A stretch of 64,000 nt of DNA from Candidatus Villigracilis affinis (GCA_016718275.1 JADKEA010000019.1:585001-649000), one strand, 5' to 3'; shown: positions 26,408 through 35,975, counted from the first letter of the stretch. The notes: generated by a model not told the origin, from the sequence alone. Translations and numbers: made by a program.

Positions 26408-27361
26408 TTATTTTGGTTGCAAGAGTTCATGCAAGAACTTCATGTTCAACTCGAAAGCCTCGGCATTATTCCAGCCTTCGGTGAACGTGGGAGGTTGTAA
26501 AGCCGCCGCGCTTTCGGCGGTGCCACCTGCTTGTTGATTTTGTTTTGCCATTTGCAATAGTTCGTTGATATATTGCTCAATAAGTTCCACATCTGCCAGT
26601 GTAGCGAGTTCGCCGTGACCTGGCATCAGTTGGATGGGGTTAAGCGCTTTAATCTTTGCAAGGATCTTGAGCCATTCTTGTGGGTGACTACTGGACATAC
26701 CAGGTTGAAATTTCGTCGCCAACAGATCACCAGTGAAGATAATCCGCTCTGCGGGCAAATGCAGAAATGCGTCGCTGTCAGTGTGTCCACCACCATAGGT
26801 GACGAACTCGACGGTGCGTTTAGTCCCTTTGAATTCCATTTTGTCAGTGAAAGTGTGATCTGGCAAGCGTAGTTCCAACTGCGGGAAGGTATCTATGATG
26901 GTTTGTGCAAACCGTACACCATCTTCGTAATCCAACCGCTCGGCTTCATCTTTCGCGACCTTTGCACTTTCAGCCCATTCCTTCAGTTGGTTGGGCCAAT
27001 GTTTCTTGAATTCATCCATAATAGTCGGAATCTTCTCGGCGATGAGCTCGCTTGTGCGTGCAGTGGCGTATATCTCTGTTTCGGGAGCGAAAGCAGCATT
27101 TCCAAAAACATGGTCTTGATGCCAATGACTGTTGAGCACATAATCTACAGGTCGCCCGGTAAGACTCTCAGCCACGTTGCGTAATTCCGCGGCAGAGGCG
27201 GGTGAGAAAGTAGTGTCGAAGATCAACGTGCGGTCACCAAGATCGACAATGCCTGAGTTGCTCGCCGCCAAGCCAGTTGTTATCACGATTGCCGCCCATA
27301 CACCTTCAGCCAGTTCGTGATAGGTGAAGTGTTCTGATTGGGGAAGTAGTTTAGAAGTCAT
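26408..27361 (-). CDS. Metallo-beta-lactamase-fold hydrolase
   Basis: This 317-residue protein has the metal-binding H-x-H-x-D-H motif as HWHQDH near residue 78, later GGGHTDSDAFLHLP near 190, FTGDLLA near 210, and MPGHGELATL near 245. The fold covers many hydrolases and the substrate is not evident. No signal peptide is present. GGAG is upstream of the ATG at 27361. A truncated copy lies at 24477-24805. Confidence 0.9.
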   Translation of the reverse strand: MTSKLLPQSEHFTYHELAEGVWAAIVITTGLAASNSGIVDLGDRTLIFDTTFSPASAAELRNVAESLTGRPVDYVLNSHWHQDHVFGNAAFAPETEIYATARTSELIAEKIPTIMDEFKKHWPNQLKEWAESAKVAKDEAERLDYEDGVRFAQTIIDTFPQLELRLPDHTFTDKMEFKGTKRTVEFVTYGGGHTDSDAFLHLPAERIIFTGDLLATKFQPGMSSSHPQEWLKILAKIKALNPIQLMPGHGELATLADVELIEQYINELLQMAKQNQQAGGTAESAAALQPPTFTEGWNNAEAFELNMKFLHELLQPK

Positions 27362-27490
27362 GGGAGTATCTCCTTTAGATTCTGGTTTACTTATTCAGGG
27401 CTTCCGCCTGAAACTGTCCTTCAACTGTGCCGACAGAATGGAAATTGATATACGGGTTTATACGACGTTTAATCGCGTGCCGGCCGCCCG

Positions 27491-27841
<351 letters not shown>

Positions 27842-27846
<5 letters not shown>

Positions 27847-28270
27847 CTGCGAACCGTTTGATAAGGTAACAGTGCTGATGTCCGGGCGGAAAATCATTCA
27901 ATTGCCAAGCAAGTTCATACCCGCATTTTTGATAAAACGCAGGGGCCTGGAAGCTGTAACTGCCAATCAATATCACTTTGCAATTGCGTTCGCGGGCTTC
28001 GTTTTCGGCGGATTCCAGCAAGGTGCGCCCATAGCCATGTCCGCGCCATGAGGAGTGAACCCAAAGCGATTGAATCTGACAGGCATGTGCCCAGGTCCAA
28101 CCGCAGCAGCCTGCCACAATCTCATCCTGTTCATTACGGATAAAGAAACCAAAGAGCTGACCATCCTCCTGTCCTGTTTGATCGCTATTGAATTCATACA
28201 GACGGTCTTCAAGAAATTGCAGATCGTTGGGGGAAGGAACACTTCTGGTCAGAATATGGTTTGCATTCAT
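27842..28270 (-). CDS. GNAT-family N-acetyltransferase, 3' end lost in poly-G
   Basis: From MNANHILTRS at 28270 about 143 codons encode a GNAT domain: VAGCCGWTWAHACQIQSLWV, then acetyl-CoA-binding HSSWRGHGYGRTLLESAENEA (R-x-x-G-x-G), then FYQKCGYELAW. The frame reaches KRFAEK and then becomes poly-Pro because of the G tract, so the real stop is unknown. The domain itself looks complete. GGAAA lies upstream of the ATG. The substrate is unknown. Confidence 0.8.
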
Positions 28271-28305
28271 TGTCAATTTTCCTACTTGCCATTGATAGAG
28301 TTTCC

Positions 28306-31300
28306 TTACGGCGCAGCGGGACATGCTTCCAGATGCAAATATTGCTGACATTCTTCCAAAGTCAGTTGACGGGTGACACGGGACTTTGCCAATGCGATCA
28401 AATCTTCAATGCGCAAAAGATAAATCCGATAGGTGCCGTCGCGGCTGGCAACCGCCAATTTTGTGCCATCCGGGTCGAAGGCCACCCCTGTAAGCGCGTT
28501 GGGTGCGTAGAGTGTGAGCAATTCCCTGCCTGTAAGAGCATCCCATATTTTGGCTGTTTTATCATAACTGGCTGTAGCTAGAAATCTGCCATCCTTGCTA
28601 TATGCTACATCAGATACACCGGCAGAGTGACTGGAAAGGCTAAAAAGCTCATTGCCGGTTTTTGCGTCCCAAATTTTGGCAGTGCCATCAGTGCTTGCTG
28701 TAACAACGCGCGTTCCATCCGGGCTAAAGACGACCTGACCAATAACATCTGTATGGTCATCCAGATTTAATAACTCCCTGCCTGTGCTGACATCCCAAAC
28801 TTTGGCGGTATGACTATTAAAGATTGAGGCAACAAGGCGTGCGCCATCTGGGCTGAAGGCAACGCTAAAAACCCAGTCAGGGTGTTTCAAGGTTAAGAGG
28901 TTTTTACCGGTATTGGCATCCCATATCTTGACGGTTTTATCAAAACTGCTTGTGGCGATGCGCGTCCCATCCAGATTGAAATTGACCCCTTGCACAAAAT
29001 CCTTATGACCGCTTAGAGTCAATAATTCTTTACCCGTAAAGGCGTCCCATATCCTTGCCGTTCCATCATGACTGGCTGTGGCAATCCGTGTTCCATCAGC
29101 GCTATATGTAATTAATGTGACAGCATCAGTATGCCCGACAAGCTGAAATAACAATTTCCCCGTCTTCAAATCCCATATCCTCGGCGTGAGGTCAGAATTC
29201 GCTGTCGCCAGGCGGGTCCCATCCGGACTGTAAGCCAGTGCCCCCCCTTCTTTGGACGTGATCGTTGATCCATTATCAAGGGTAAGAACCTCCCGGCTGG
29301 GCGCAACATTCCAAACCTTGACAGTATGGTCCCAACTGGATGTAACAATGCGGGTTCCATCCGGGCTGAAGGCTACAGTATTCAAATCCCGTCCACCTGC
29401 TATATCAAAAAGTTGTTGACCTGTCGCTACATCCCAAATCTTAGTGTGTCCCTCATAGCTGGAGGTGGCAAGCCGTGTGCTGTCCGGGCTGAATGCCGCG
29501 CTCGTAACGGCGTCTCCATGGCCGTAAAGGGTTAATAGTTTAGCGCCATTTTGGGCATTCCATATATCTGCCATTTGATTATCCCCTGACGTAACGATAT
29601 AAGCGCCATTAGGGCTAAATGAAGCGCTTCTTGCTATGTTATAACTTCCGGAGAGGGTGAAAAGTTTTTGTCCGGTATCCAGACTCCAAACTGTTCCCCA
29701 GCCATCAGGAAAATTTTCATTCGCTGTTACAACTTTTAAACCATCCGGGCTGAATGCCACCCAATACACTGTGGTGCCAGCTTCTTCAGACAAGGTTAAG
29801 ATTTCCTCGCCTGCGACAATATCCCATATCTTAACTGTCCCATCGTTACTGGCAGTAGCCAGGCGATTTCCATCTGGACTAAAGGCTACATGGTAAATCT
29901 CATTCAAATGACCTTTCAAGGCTAGAAGTTCCTTCCCGGTTGAGACATCCCAAAGACGGGCAATTTTGTCACCGCCTCCCGTCGCCAATAATTTCCCATT
30001 TGGACTAAAGTCAACGTTTCCAGCATCACCTTCGGTTGTAGCCTTTATCGTAAACAATTCCTTGCCGGTGATCGCATCCCAGATCTTTGCCGTACCATCT
30101 TGACTGCCTGAGGCGATAAGTTTGCCATCCGGGCTAAAAACCGCCTTCCAGACAATATCTGTATGCCCGCTCAATGTTAATTCAAGGCGTGAGGTTTGTA
30201 CTGCGCGATGTAAGGCATCTTCTGCTTCCGGTAGAACAGGTTGACCTATCGTATAAGTTTTATTCACGGCTTGTAGGGCAAGCAAAATACTGAGTTCCGG
30301 GTCGATGTCTAAATTAATATTTGCTTCGCTCGATAATTCGCGTACCGAGGCGATCAATGCCTGCTGTTCTGCAGTATTGCGTTCCTTGACCGCCAAAGCT
30401 TCCGCTGCTTGTGCAGTACTGGCAATAGATTCGTTTTGAACAGCGAGCGCTCCATTGCGATTCGCGAATACGCCTGCAAAGATGGCGGCAACTACTGCGA
30501 GTGCCAGCGCTCCAGCCAGAAATACCGCGCGGCGACGTAATTGATTTGCAGCGCGGTTTTCAGTCTCTGCCAGTTTTTGGGCGGCTTGCAGTTCACGTCC
30601 CTGACGCGCCTGTTCCTCCAACTCGCGGCGATCACGTTCGGCGATGCTGGCAGATAAAAATGCGCGCTCATCCTGTGTCAGCGCGATGGTTGTATTCGAC
30701 GACCAGCCCTCGAATTGTTCCAGGCGCGAGCCTGCCATCAGGAAACTTGCATCGCGTTGCGCATGATTCCATTCCTGCACGGCATGGTTAAGCTGTCTTT
30801 GTGTGCGCACATCCGCGCGGCTTTCGTTGAGCCATTCGCGCAGGCGAGTCCATTCGCGCAAGAGCGCTTCGTGCGCCACTTCAATGGTGGGATTACGCGT
30901 GATCGGGTCGCGGTCGAAGGATAGCAAACGCGCTTTGCCAAATATATCAATCACCTTTTGAAGAGCGGATTGATGATCTTCATGCAGTGACTCAATTTCA
31001 TCACGTAGGACTCTGCGGCGTGTGTCTTCCGTCCCTTCGCCTAGTGTCACCAGGCGAAGGAATAACTGGCACGTTGCGGTTTGAGCGGCTTCATCCATAT
31101 TGAAATAAATTGTTTCCGCACTTCGTCCCAATGCGCCGAGCACGCCACCAATTTCTTGATAGGCTTTGTTTGTTAGTGTGCGTCCATCGCGCTTATCGAA
31201 AAGCTCCGAGAGCGCATATTGCAGCAATGGCAGGGCGCCAGGTTGATTCCCAACTTCGCGAATGATCGTCGAGACAAGACCCTTTTCCAGCTTAAGTCCG

Positions 31301-32079
31301 ACGCGCTGTGCGGGGGCTAGAATCGCACGTTCCAATTCATCCGCTGTGAGGGGTAGGATAAATTCAAAGCGGCGATTCATCAACTCACCAAAATCCACGT
31401 AGCGCAAAGGCTTGTCGGTGAAATCGGCGCGCAAGGTGATTACCACGCGTAAACGACTGCGTTCATCCAACACGGCGGATGCAAGGTTTTCCAAGAGCAG
31501 GGCGCGTTCGGCTTCATCTTCGATCAGCGTGAATACTTCTTCAAATTGGTCGATCACCAATACGAGTTCCACCGATGCATCCGCAGGCAAAATGCGATGC
31601 ACCGCACGCAGCAAGCCGCGATTGCCATCCTTCATTTGAGATAACAAATGCTCCGGCGGATTGACAGCCACACGCAGCAACGAAGCCTCAAGTTCTTCAA
31701 ACGGATGTTTGCCCGGCAGCATATCCACGATGAACCAATTCTCGGAACCGGGCAGGCCGCCGCGACGAAGAGCGGGAATCAACCCGGCTCGGACGACCGA
31801 GGACTTGCCGCTGCCACTCGGGCCGATGACTGCCAGAAAGCGACTCAGGTCTCCGCCCTCGCCGAGGCGCGCCAGCAATTGCTGAACCAGCGTTTCGCGC
31901 CCGAAAAAATTATCAGCATCGGCTTCGCTAAAGGCGCGCAATCCTTTGAAGGGATTAATGATTTCGAGATCAGTTTCTTCTTCAACATGAATAATGGTTG
32001 GACGATCATTTAGCAGGCCGCTGGTTGCCTGCCGAAAATCTTTATAGAGAGACAGCGCATCTTCGTAGCGATCCTCTGG
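28306..32079 (-). CDS. nSTAND ATPase plus 14 WD40 repeats (downstream part of a frameshifted gene)
   Basis: After the frame change the protein continues PEDRYEDALSLYKDFRQA, then NPFKGLRAFSEADADNFFGRE. An nSTAND P-loop ATPase (IGPSGSGKSS, LVLVIDQFEEVF) is followed by one transmembrane segment (VFLAGALALAVVAAIFAGVF) and 14 WD40 repeats, enough for two seven-bladed propellers. An ATG at 31941 exists but has no Shine-Dalgarno and would cut the conserved NPFKGLRAF entry. It was almost certainly one polypeptide of about 1600 residues with the kinase upstream. STAND-WD40 kinases are signalling or conflict proteins; the ligand is unknown. Confidence 0.88.
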   Translation of the reverse strand, partial: PEDRYEDALSLYKDFRQATSGLLNDRPTIIHVEEETDLEIINPFKGLRAFSEADADNFFGRETLVQQLLARLGEGGDLSRFLAVIGPSGSGKSSVVRAGLIPALRRGGLPGSENWFIVDMLPGKHPFEELEASLLRVAVNPPEHLLSQMKDGNRGLLRAVHRILPADASVELVLVIDQFEEVFTLIEDEAERALLLENLASAVLDERSRLRVVITLRADFTDKPLRYVDFGELMNRRFEFILPLTADELERAILAPAQRVGLKLEKGLVSTIIREVGNQPGALPLLQYALSELFDKRDGRTLTNKAYQEIGGVLGALGRSAETIYFNMDEAAQTATCQLFLRLVTLGEGTEDTRRRVLRDEIESLHEDHQSALQKVIDIFGKARLLSFDRDPITRNPTIEVAHEALLREWTRLREWLNESRADVRTQRQLNHAVQEWNHAQRDASFLMAGSRLEQFEGWSSNTTIALTQDERAFLSASIAERDRRELEEQARQGRELQAAQKLAETENRAANQLRRRAVFLAGALALAVVAAIFAGVFANRNGALAVQNESIASTAQAAEALAVKERNTAEQQALIASVRELSSEANINLDIDPELSILLALQAVNKTYTIGQPVLPEAEDALHRAVQTSRLELTLSGHTDIVWKAVFSPDGKLIASGSQDGTAKIWDAITGKELFTIKATTEGDAGNVDFSPNGKLLATGGGDKIARLWDVSTGKELLALKGHLNEIYHVAFSPDGNRLATASNDGTVKIWDIVAGEEILTLSEEAGTTVYWVAFSPDGLKVVTANENFPDGWGTVWSLDTGQKLFTLSGSYNIARSASFSPNGAYIVTSGDNQMADIWNAQNGAKLLTLYGHGDAVTSAAFSPDSTRLATSSYEGHTKIWDVATGQQLFDIAGGRDLNTVAFSPDGTRIVTSSWDHTVKVWNVAPSREVLTLDNGSTITSKEGGALAYSPDGTRLATANSDLTPRIWDLKTGKLLFQLVGHTDAVTLITYSADGTRIATASHDGTARIWDAFTGKELLTLSGHKDFVQGVNFNLDGTRIATSSFDKTVKIWDANTGKNLLTLKHPDWVFSVAFSPDGARLVASIFNSHTAKVWDVSTGRELLNLDDHTDVIGQVVFSPDGTRVVTASTDGTAKIWDAKTGNELFSLSSHSAGVSDVAYSKDGRFLATASYDKTAKIWDALTGRELLTLYAPNALTGVAFDPDGTKLAVASRDGTYRIYLLRIEDLIALAKSRVTRQLTLEECQQYLHLEACPAAP

Positions 32080-33128
32080 TTTTTTGCAGTCGCGCGCCCA
32101 ATGACCTTGTCTAACAAGGCAGGCAAGCCGCTATGGTGCGCCGCCAAGGATGGCATGGGTGCATTGATATGCTGTTGAATAAAGTCAATCGGCGTGGGAC
32201 CCGCGAAAGGCAGGGCGCCGGTCAACATTTCATAGAGCATGATGCCCAAACAATAAATGTCGGTTTGCGGTTTGATGGTCAGCGAGCGGATCTGTTCCGG
32301 CGACATGTAATGCGGCGTGCCGACCATCTCGTCTATTTGAGTTTTATGTTCCAGGTCGGGGTCGCTGATATTTTTGGCGATGCCAAAATCTGCGAGATAG
32401 GCGTTTTGATCTTCATCCAACATGACATTGGCGGGTTTGAGATCGCGGTGGATGACTCCAATACGGTGCGCGGCATTTAGGGCGGAACACATTTGTTCAA
32501 GGATGTGGGTGGTCGCTTCCAAAGAAAGCGGACCCTGACCGAGCAGGTTTTGAACGTTTCCCCCGCGTAACAAGCGCATCACCAGATATGCCACACCCGG
32601 TTCGCGCCAGTAATCATAAAGCGGAACAATGTGCGGATGCTCAAGCCGCGCCACCAACTGGGCTTCGGCTTCAAAGCGGCGAATGAAATCAGGATGGTTG
32701 GCAAAGGCAGGCAGGATGATCTTGACAGCCACTTCACGCTCAACGTTGGGTTGAACAGCGCGATACACAGAGCCCATTCCGCCCATGCCGATGCGTTCAG
32801 CCAATGCATATCCGCGGATGGCGCGGCCTGTCAGGTCTTCGCGGCCGATCTCATCTAATGAAGGGGCGGGGGTGATGGCGGGGAAATCAGAGGCTTCAGG
32901 ATGTACCGCACGAGCGCGGCGCACAAATTCGGCGCGGTCATCCAGAGGAATGGCAAGTGCCATTGCCAGGCGCTCTGCGATTTGGACGGAGGGGCGTAAG
33001 TCATCGGCTTCGATCTTTCGCAATGTAATGGCCGCGCATCCTACACGCCGCGCCAATTCCTCCTGGGTTAGATCCATTTCACGGCGGCGCTGCCTGACAA
33101 AACCACCAAATGACATATCTTGATTCAT
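32010..33128 (-). CDS. HTH-XRE plus Ser/Thr protein kinase (upstream part of a frameshifted gene)
   Basis: This is a 372-residue zero-frame product. An XRE helix-turn-helix spans about 10-65 (LTQEELARRVG). A Hanks-type kinase starts near 105: GMGGMGSVY, catalytic K136 in VAVK, HRDLKPAN with D229, DFG with D247, and SPEQ. All catalytic residues are present. The last 22 residues (after RATAKN) are out of frame; the -1 frame continues AKN-PEDRYEDAL as expected for these kinases. GGAG precedes the ATG. It is divergent from the TIR-FGE gene. Confidence 0.9.
   Translation of the reverse strand: MNQDMSFGGFVRQRRREMDLTQEELARRVGCAAITLRKIEADDLRPSVQIAERLAMALAIPLDDRAEFVRRARAVHPEASDFPAITPAPSLDEIGREDLTGRAIRGYALAERIGMGGMGSVYRAVQPNVEREVAVKIILPAFANHPDFIRRFEAEAQLVARLEHPHIVPLYDYWREPGVAYLVMRLLRGGNVQNLLGQGPLSLEATTHILEQMCSALNAAHRIGVIHRDLKPANVMLDEDQNAYLADFGIAKNISDPDLEHKTQIDEMVGTPHYMSPEQIRSLTIKPQTDIYCLGIMLYEMLTGALPFAGPTPIDFIQQHINAPMPSLAAHHSGLPALLDKVIGRATAKNQRIATKMRCLSIKIFGRQPAAC
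32079..32085 (-). other. A AAA AAC heptamer at the kinase/nSTAND frame junction
   Basis: On the - strand the zero-frame codons GCA-AAA-AAC contain A_AAA_AAC in slippery register. A -1 slip after AAC gives next codons CCA-GAG-GAT (PED), restoring the family sequence AKNPEDRY. A one-base deletion (an original AACCCA) would give the same protein. Sequence alone cannot separate the two. Confidence 0.6.
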
Positions 33129-33210
33129 ACCGTCTCCTGTAAAATCTTACGCACCAATCAATAAAGAAGAGTATAGTGCATGGGAAGGGTGAATACAAGA
33201 AGTTGCATCT

Positions 33211-33244
33211 TTTATATCGCTTTTTATATCGGTAAGGTTATAAT
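33211..33244 (+). promoter_or_regulatory. Direct-repeat promoter upstream of the TIR-FGE gene
   Basis: TTTATATCG occurs at 33211-33219 and 33223-33231 (12-bp period), followed after 7 nt by TATAAT at 33239-33244. No -35 hexamer is present, so the repeats may bind an activator in its place. Confidence 0.45.
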
Positions 33245-33279
33245 CCTTTCATCACACCCTATCTGCGGGATACAAACCC

Positions 33280-34572
33280 ATGATGCGACCTCTCAGCGTT
33301 TTCCTTTGCCATGCTTCACAAGATAAGCCCGCAGTACGCGAGCTATATAAACGACTTTCCGCTGAAAAATGGATTGCCCCCTGGCTGGATGAAGAAGACC
33401 TGCTGCCAGGGCAGGATTTTGACCTGGAAATTATTAAAGCCGCCCGCAACGCAGATGCCATTATTATTTGTCTTTCAAAAGTATCAGTTGCCAAAGAGGG
33501 ATATGTCAACAAAGAGATCAGGCGTGTTCTGGATCTGGCCGATGAAAAGTCTGAAGGCGCGATCTACATTATTCCCTTGCGGCTGGATGAATGTGAGCCT
33601 TCCTTTGAGCGCTTAAAAAAATTACATTGGGCAGATTATTTCACCCCGCATGCCCACGAAAAGCTGATCAAATCCTTGTCTGCCCGTGCGCGGGCATTGA
33701 AGATCGAGATTCCCGAAAATGAGGATGTGGCGAAGGCCCCGACACCTAGCGACGAAGAACTGGGACTGCATCATTTTATTGAGATTTCAATTTTGGATGA
33801 TGTAAAAGTTTCGTATCCATTCTGGATCGGGAAATACCCGGTCACCAACTCGCAATATGAACGTTTTCTGAATGCTCCTGATTTTACCAACCCGATCTAC
33901 TGGCTGGATTTTTTAAAGTTCGACGAAAAATGCCAGCCGATGCCCAACTGGGGGAATAAGGGGTTTGATTTCCTTAAGGAGGAAATCAAAAAGGGAAAAA
34001 CTGGAAAATTGTTGCCGCGCTTTTGGGATCACAAGGATTTTGGGATATCGAATCCGCATTACCCGGTTGTAGGAATTTCCTGGTTCGAAGCCAATGCGTA
34101 CTGTGAGTGGTTGTTGCAGAATTGGGATCGCCTGCCAGAGGGTAGGGAAAACCCATCATTAAAACCGGAATTGATACGTTTACCCCTGGAAACGGAATGG
34201 ACGGCTGCTTCAGGAGGCGTAATTCCCGCTGGTCGTTATCCCTGGGATGAAGAAGGGGTTGTGACAAAGTCCTTGAAGGTGATCTTACAGCGGGCCAATG
34301 TAGAAGAAAGCGCGATCGGCCATCCAACACCTGTGTACGCCTATCCGTTGGGAAAAAGCCCTTTCGGTTTAATGGACATGGTGGGGAATGTTTGGGAATG
34401 GCAGGCCAACTTTTTCATTAAAGACTATGAATGGCTGGCGTTCCGCGGCGGGTCCTGGTATCTCAACCAATTCGTCGAGCGTGTTTCCGGCCGACAGTTC
34501 TTCCATTTCTCCCGCCCCAACAAGGCATGGAGTGACTATGGATTTCGTGTGGTGGTCCTTCCCAAAAAGTAA
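33280..34572 (+). CDS. TIR domain fused to a formylglycine-generating-enzyme-like (SUMF1) domain
   Basis: This 430-residue protein has a TIR domain over about 1-140 (SVFLCHASQDKPAVRELYKRL, WLDEEDLLPGQDF, IICLSK) and an FGE/SUMF1 domain from about 155 (YPFWIGKYPVTNSQYERFL, PVVGISWFEANAYCEWL, FGLMDMVGNVWEW, FRGGSWYL). TIR domains are protein-interaction or NAD-cleaving modules in immune signalling. The FGE fold (C-type-lectin-like) is often a ligand-binding module when not catalytic. No signal peptide is seen. It is divergent from the kinase-nSTAND-WD40 gene, and the pair may be functionally linked; this is inference. ATGs at 33280 and 33283 are both possible. Confidence 0.88.
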   Translation: MMRPLSVFLCHASQDKPAVRELYKRLSAEKWIAPWLDEEDLLPGQDFDLEIIKAARNADAIIICLSKVSVAKEGYVNKEIRRVLDLADEKSEGAIYIIPLRLDECEPSFERLKKLHWADYFTPHAHEKLIKSLSARARALKIEIPENEDVAKAPTPSDEELGLHHFIEISILDDVKVSYPFWIGKYPVTNSQYERFLNAPDFTNPIYWLDFLKFDEKCQPMPNWGNKGFDFLKEEIKKGKTGKLLPRFWDHKDFGISNPHYPVVGISWFEANAYCEWLLQNWDRLPEGRENPSLKPELIRLPLETEWTAASGGVIPAGRYPWDEEGVVTKSLKVILQRANVEESAIGHPTPVYAYPLGKSPFGLMDMVGNVWEWQANFFIKDYEWLAFRGGSWYLNQFVERVSGRQFFHFSRPNKAWSDYGFRVVVLPKK

Positions 34573-34635
34573 TCCCAAATAAATAAATTGTTTTCCCCGT
34601 CTATCGCACTGCGCAGACGTCGCGTAAATACAAAC

Positions 34636-34678
34636 ATCCTTCAGACAGCCGAAACTTCGCTTCGGCTGTCTGAAGGAT
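34636..34678. repeat. 18-bp perfect inverted repeat (REP-like)
   Basis: ATCCTTCAGACAGCCGAA and its exact complement are separated by 7 nt. An outer, weaker pairing (GCGTAAATA with TATTTGCGC) extends the stem. It lies between convergent genes, so it could end transcription both ways, but there is no T run. Confidence 0.75.
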
Positions 34679-34706
34679 TATATTTGCGCCTGATAACACA
34701 GGTTTA

Positions 34707-34952
34707 TTAATGGGTGCTTTTTAGACTCAGGTAAACTGTTCCGCTGCGTGCGCTGTAACTTGCCCAGATCACCTTACCGTCCAGTTTGTATTCATCCAAT
34801 AAAATGGTTCGGCCGTCATTACCGGTTTGTTCCACAAAACTGGTCTTGTTCACTGGCAGGCAGGTTACCTTGACCTGTTCATCCGTGGCATTTCCGGTGC
34901 GGACGAAATTTTCCACAACTCTATGTATGATCTGTTTTTCTTCTGATGACAT
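34707..34952 (-). CDS. Small protein of unknown function
   Basis: This is an 81-residue protein starting MSSEEKQIIHRVVENFV and ending in a short beta-rich segment (VIWASYSARSGTVYLSL). AAGGA lies 5 nt upstream of the ATG at 34952, one base after the CarD-like stop, so the pair is translationally coupled. The longer in-frame version overlapping the CarD-like gene is rejected. I do not recognise the family. Confidence 0.65.
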   Translation of the reverse strand: MSSEEKQIIHRVVENFVRTGNATDEQVKVTCLPVNKTSFVEQTGNDGRTILLDEYKLDGKVIWASYSARSGTVYLSLKSTH

Positions 34953-34953
34953 A

Positions 34954-35451
34954 TTATTCCTTAATCTCATGCGCCTTGGGAGACAATGCGCGATGCATAT
35001 CGAGCTCGGCCTGGGCGTAGGGAATGGAAAACACGAATCCCCATTCTCCAAGCAGGGAGGTCTGTGACTGTTTCAAAACCACCTGGTCATTATCGTTAAG
35101 AGATTTTGCCTTTTGGAAGGCATGAAGGTCACAGATGATGTGACAGAGCGACTCGGTACGGCCATCCCTTTGCATTTCCTGCAGGCGGGTCTTGCGTTCG
35201 TGGCGGTCTTCAGGGAGCGGTTTGCCCGGACTCGACAGGATGTTGATCATTTTCTTGAACTCTGTCTGTGGGGTGGGTGGGCGCAATCTGGTTTCCAGTT
35301 TGGCATCCGCCGGGACCCAAACGGTCAGGTCCCTAACTTGTACTGCATAGTAAAGGGTCGTCGCTCCGGCGAGATCCCGCTCTTCCAGGCGGACGACCTG
35401 TCCAAATCCATACGTCCAGTGCATGACTGGATCGCCTTCGTGAAAATTCAT
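34954..35451 (-). CDS. CarD-like transcriptional regulator
   Basis: This 165-residue protein has an N-terminal CarD/TRCF-type RNA-polymerase-interacting domain: GDPVMHWTYGFGQVVRLEERD near residue 6, YYAVQVRDLTVWVPAD near 34. A helical C-terminal part follows. CarD proteins bind the RNA polymerase beta subunit and stabilise open complexes. It lies in a four-gene run with a two-TM protein, an SRPBCC protein and a small protein. GGAG precedes the ATG. Confidence 0.82.
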   Translation of the reverse strand: MNFHEGDPVMHWTYGFGQVVRLEERDLAGATTLYYAVQVRDLTVWVPADAKLETRLRPPTPQTEFKKMINILSSPGKPLPEDRHERKTRLQEMQRDGRTESLCHIICDLHAFQKAKSLNDNDQVVLKQSQTSLLGEWGFVFSIPYAQAELDMHRALSPKAHEIKE

Positions 35452-35473
35452 AAGTTTCTCCTGACTAAAAGGT

Positions 35474-35953
35474 TCACATTTTTGATGGTTGAGGGTCTGT
35501 GTCGAAAGCCGTCACGACTCGCTTTACTTCGAGAAGGTTTTTGAGTATTGCCAGGTTTTCCTTTAGTTGCTTTTTCATTTTTTTTTCCAATATCCCTTCA
35601 TCGGGCTGGAAAAAATTGACCACATTGGCCTGCGTCGAAATGTTGACTTTGGTGCTGCCTTCGGCCATTTCAAATGTGTACGTGGTTTGTGAAAGCAATG
35701 GGCCGGAAAGGGATTTGAAGCCGTATTTTTTATTCGGCTCGAATTCGGTCACCTCGAACGTGCTTTGAATCCGATGCCCCATCAAGTGCCCTACGCTGCG
35801 AAAAACGGTTCCGATGTTTTCGGTACCTTCGGAAAGCGTGGCTGACGCCAATGTCCCATACTGCCATTGAAAGTCATTCTCGGGCTTGCATACAAAATCG
35901 AAGACCTTTTTGATGGGCTGGTAGATTAGCGTACTGATATTTAAATTGATCAT
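35474..35953 (-). CDS. SRPBCC (START/polyketide cyclase-like) protein
   Basis: This 159-residue protein has the SRPBCC pattern: opening strand and helix INLNISTLIYQPIKKVFDFV, a mid-domain G-H-R-x-Q-S-T-F-E-V strand, and a long C-terminal helix (EKKMKKQLKENLAILKNLL). The fold forms a hydrophobic ligand cavity; no ligand is apparent. It lies between the two-TM and CarD-like genes. A GAAAAGAG stretch lies upstream of the ATG. Confidence 0.8.
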   Translation of the reverse strand: MINLNISTLIYQPIKKVFDFVCKPENDFQWQYGTLASATLSEGTENIGTVFRSVGHLMGHRIQSTFEVTEFEPNKKYGFKSLSGPLLSQTTYTFEMAEGSTKVNISTQANVVNFFQPDEGILEKKMKKQLKENLAILKNLLEVKRVVTAFDTDPQPSKM

Positions 35954-35975
35954 TCAACTCTTTTCTAGACTTGCG

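Noticed and set aside
33280..34572. FGE-fold C-terminus as a diversity-generating retroelement target
   Set aside because: The C-terminal segment has the right fold, but it is not rich in AAY codons. No template repeat or reverse transcriptase occurs in the window.
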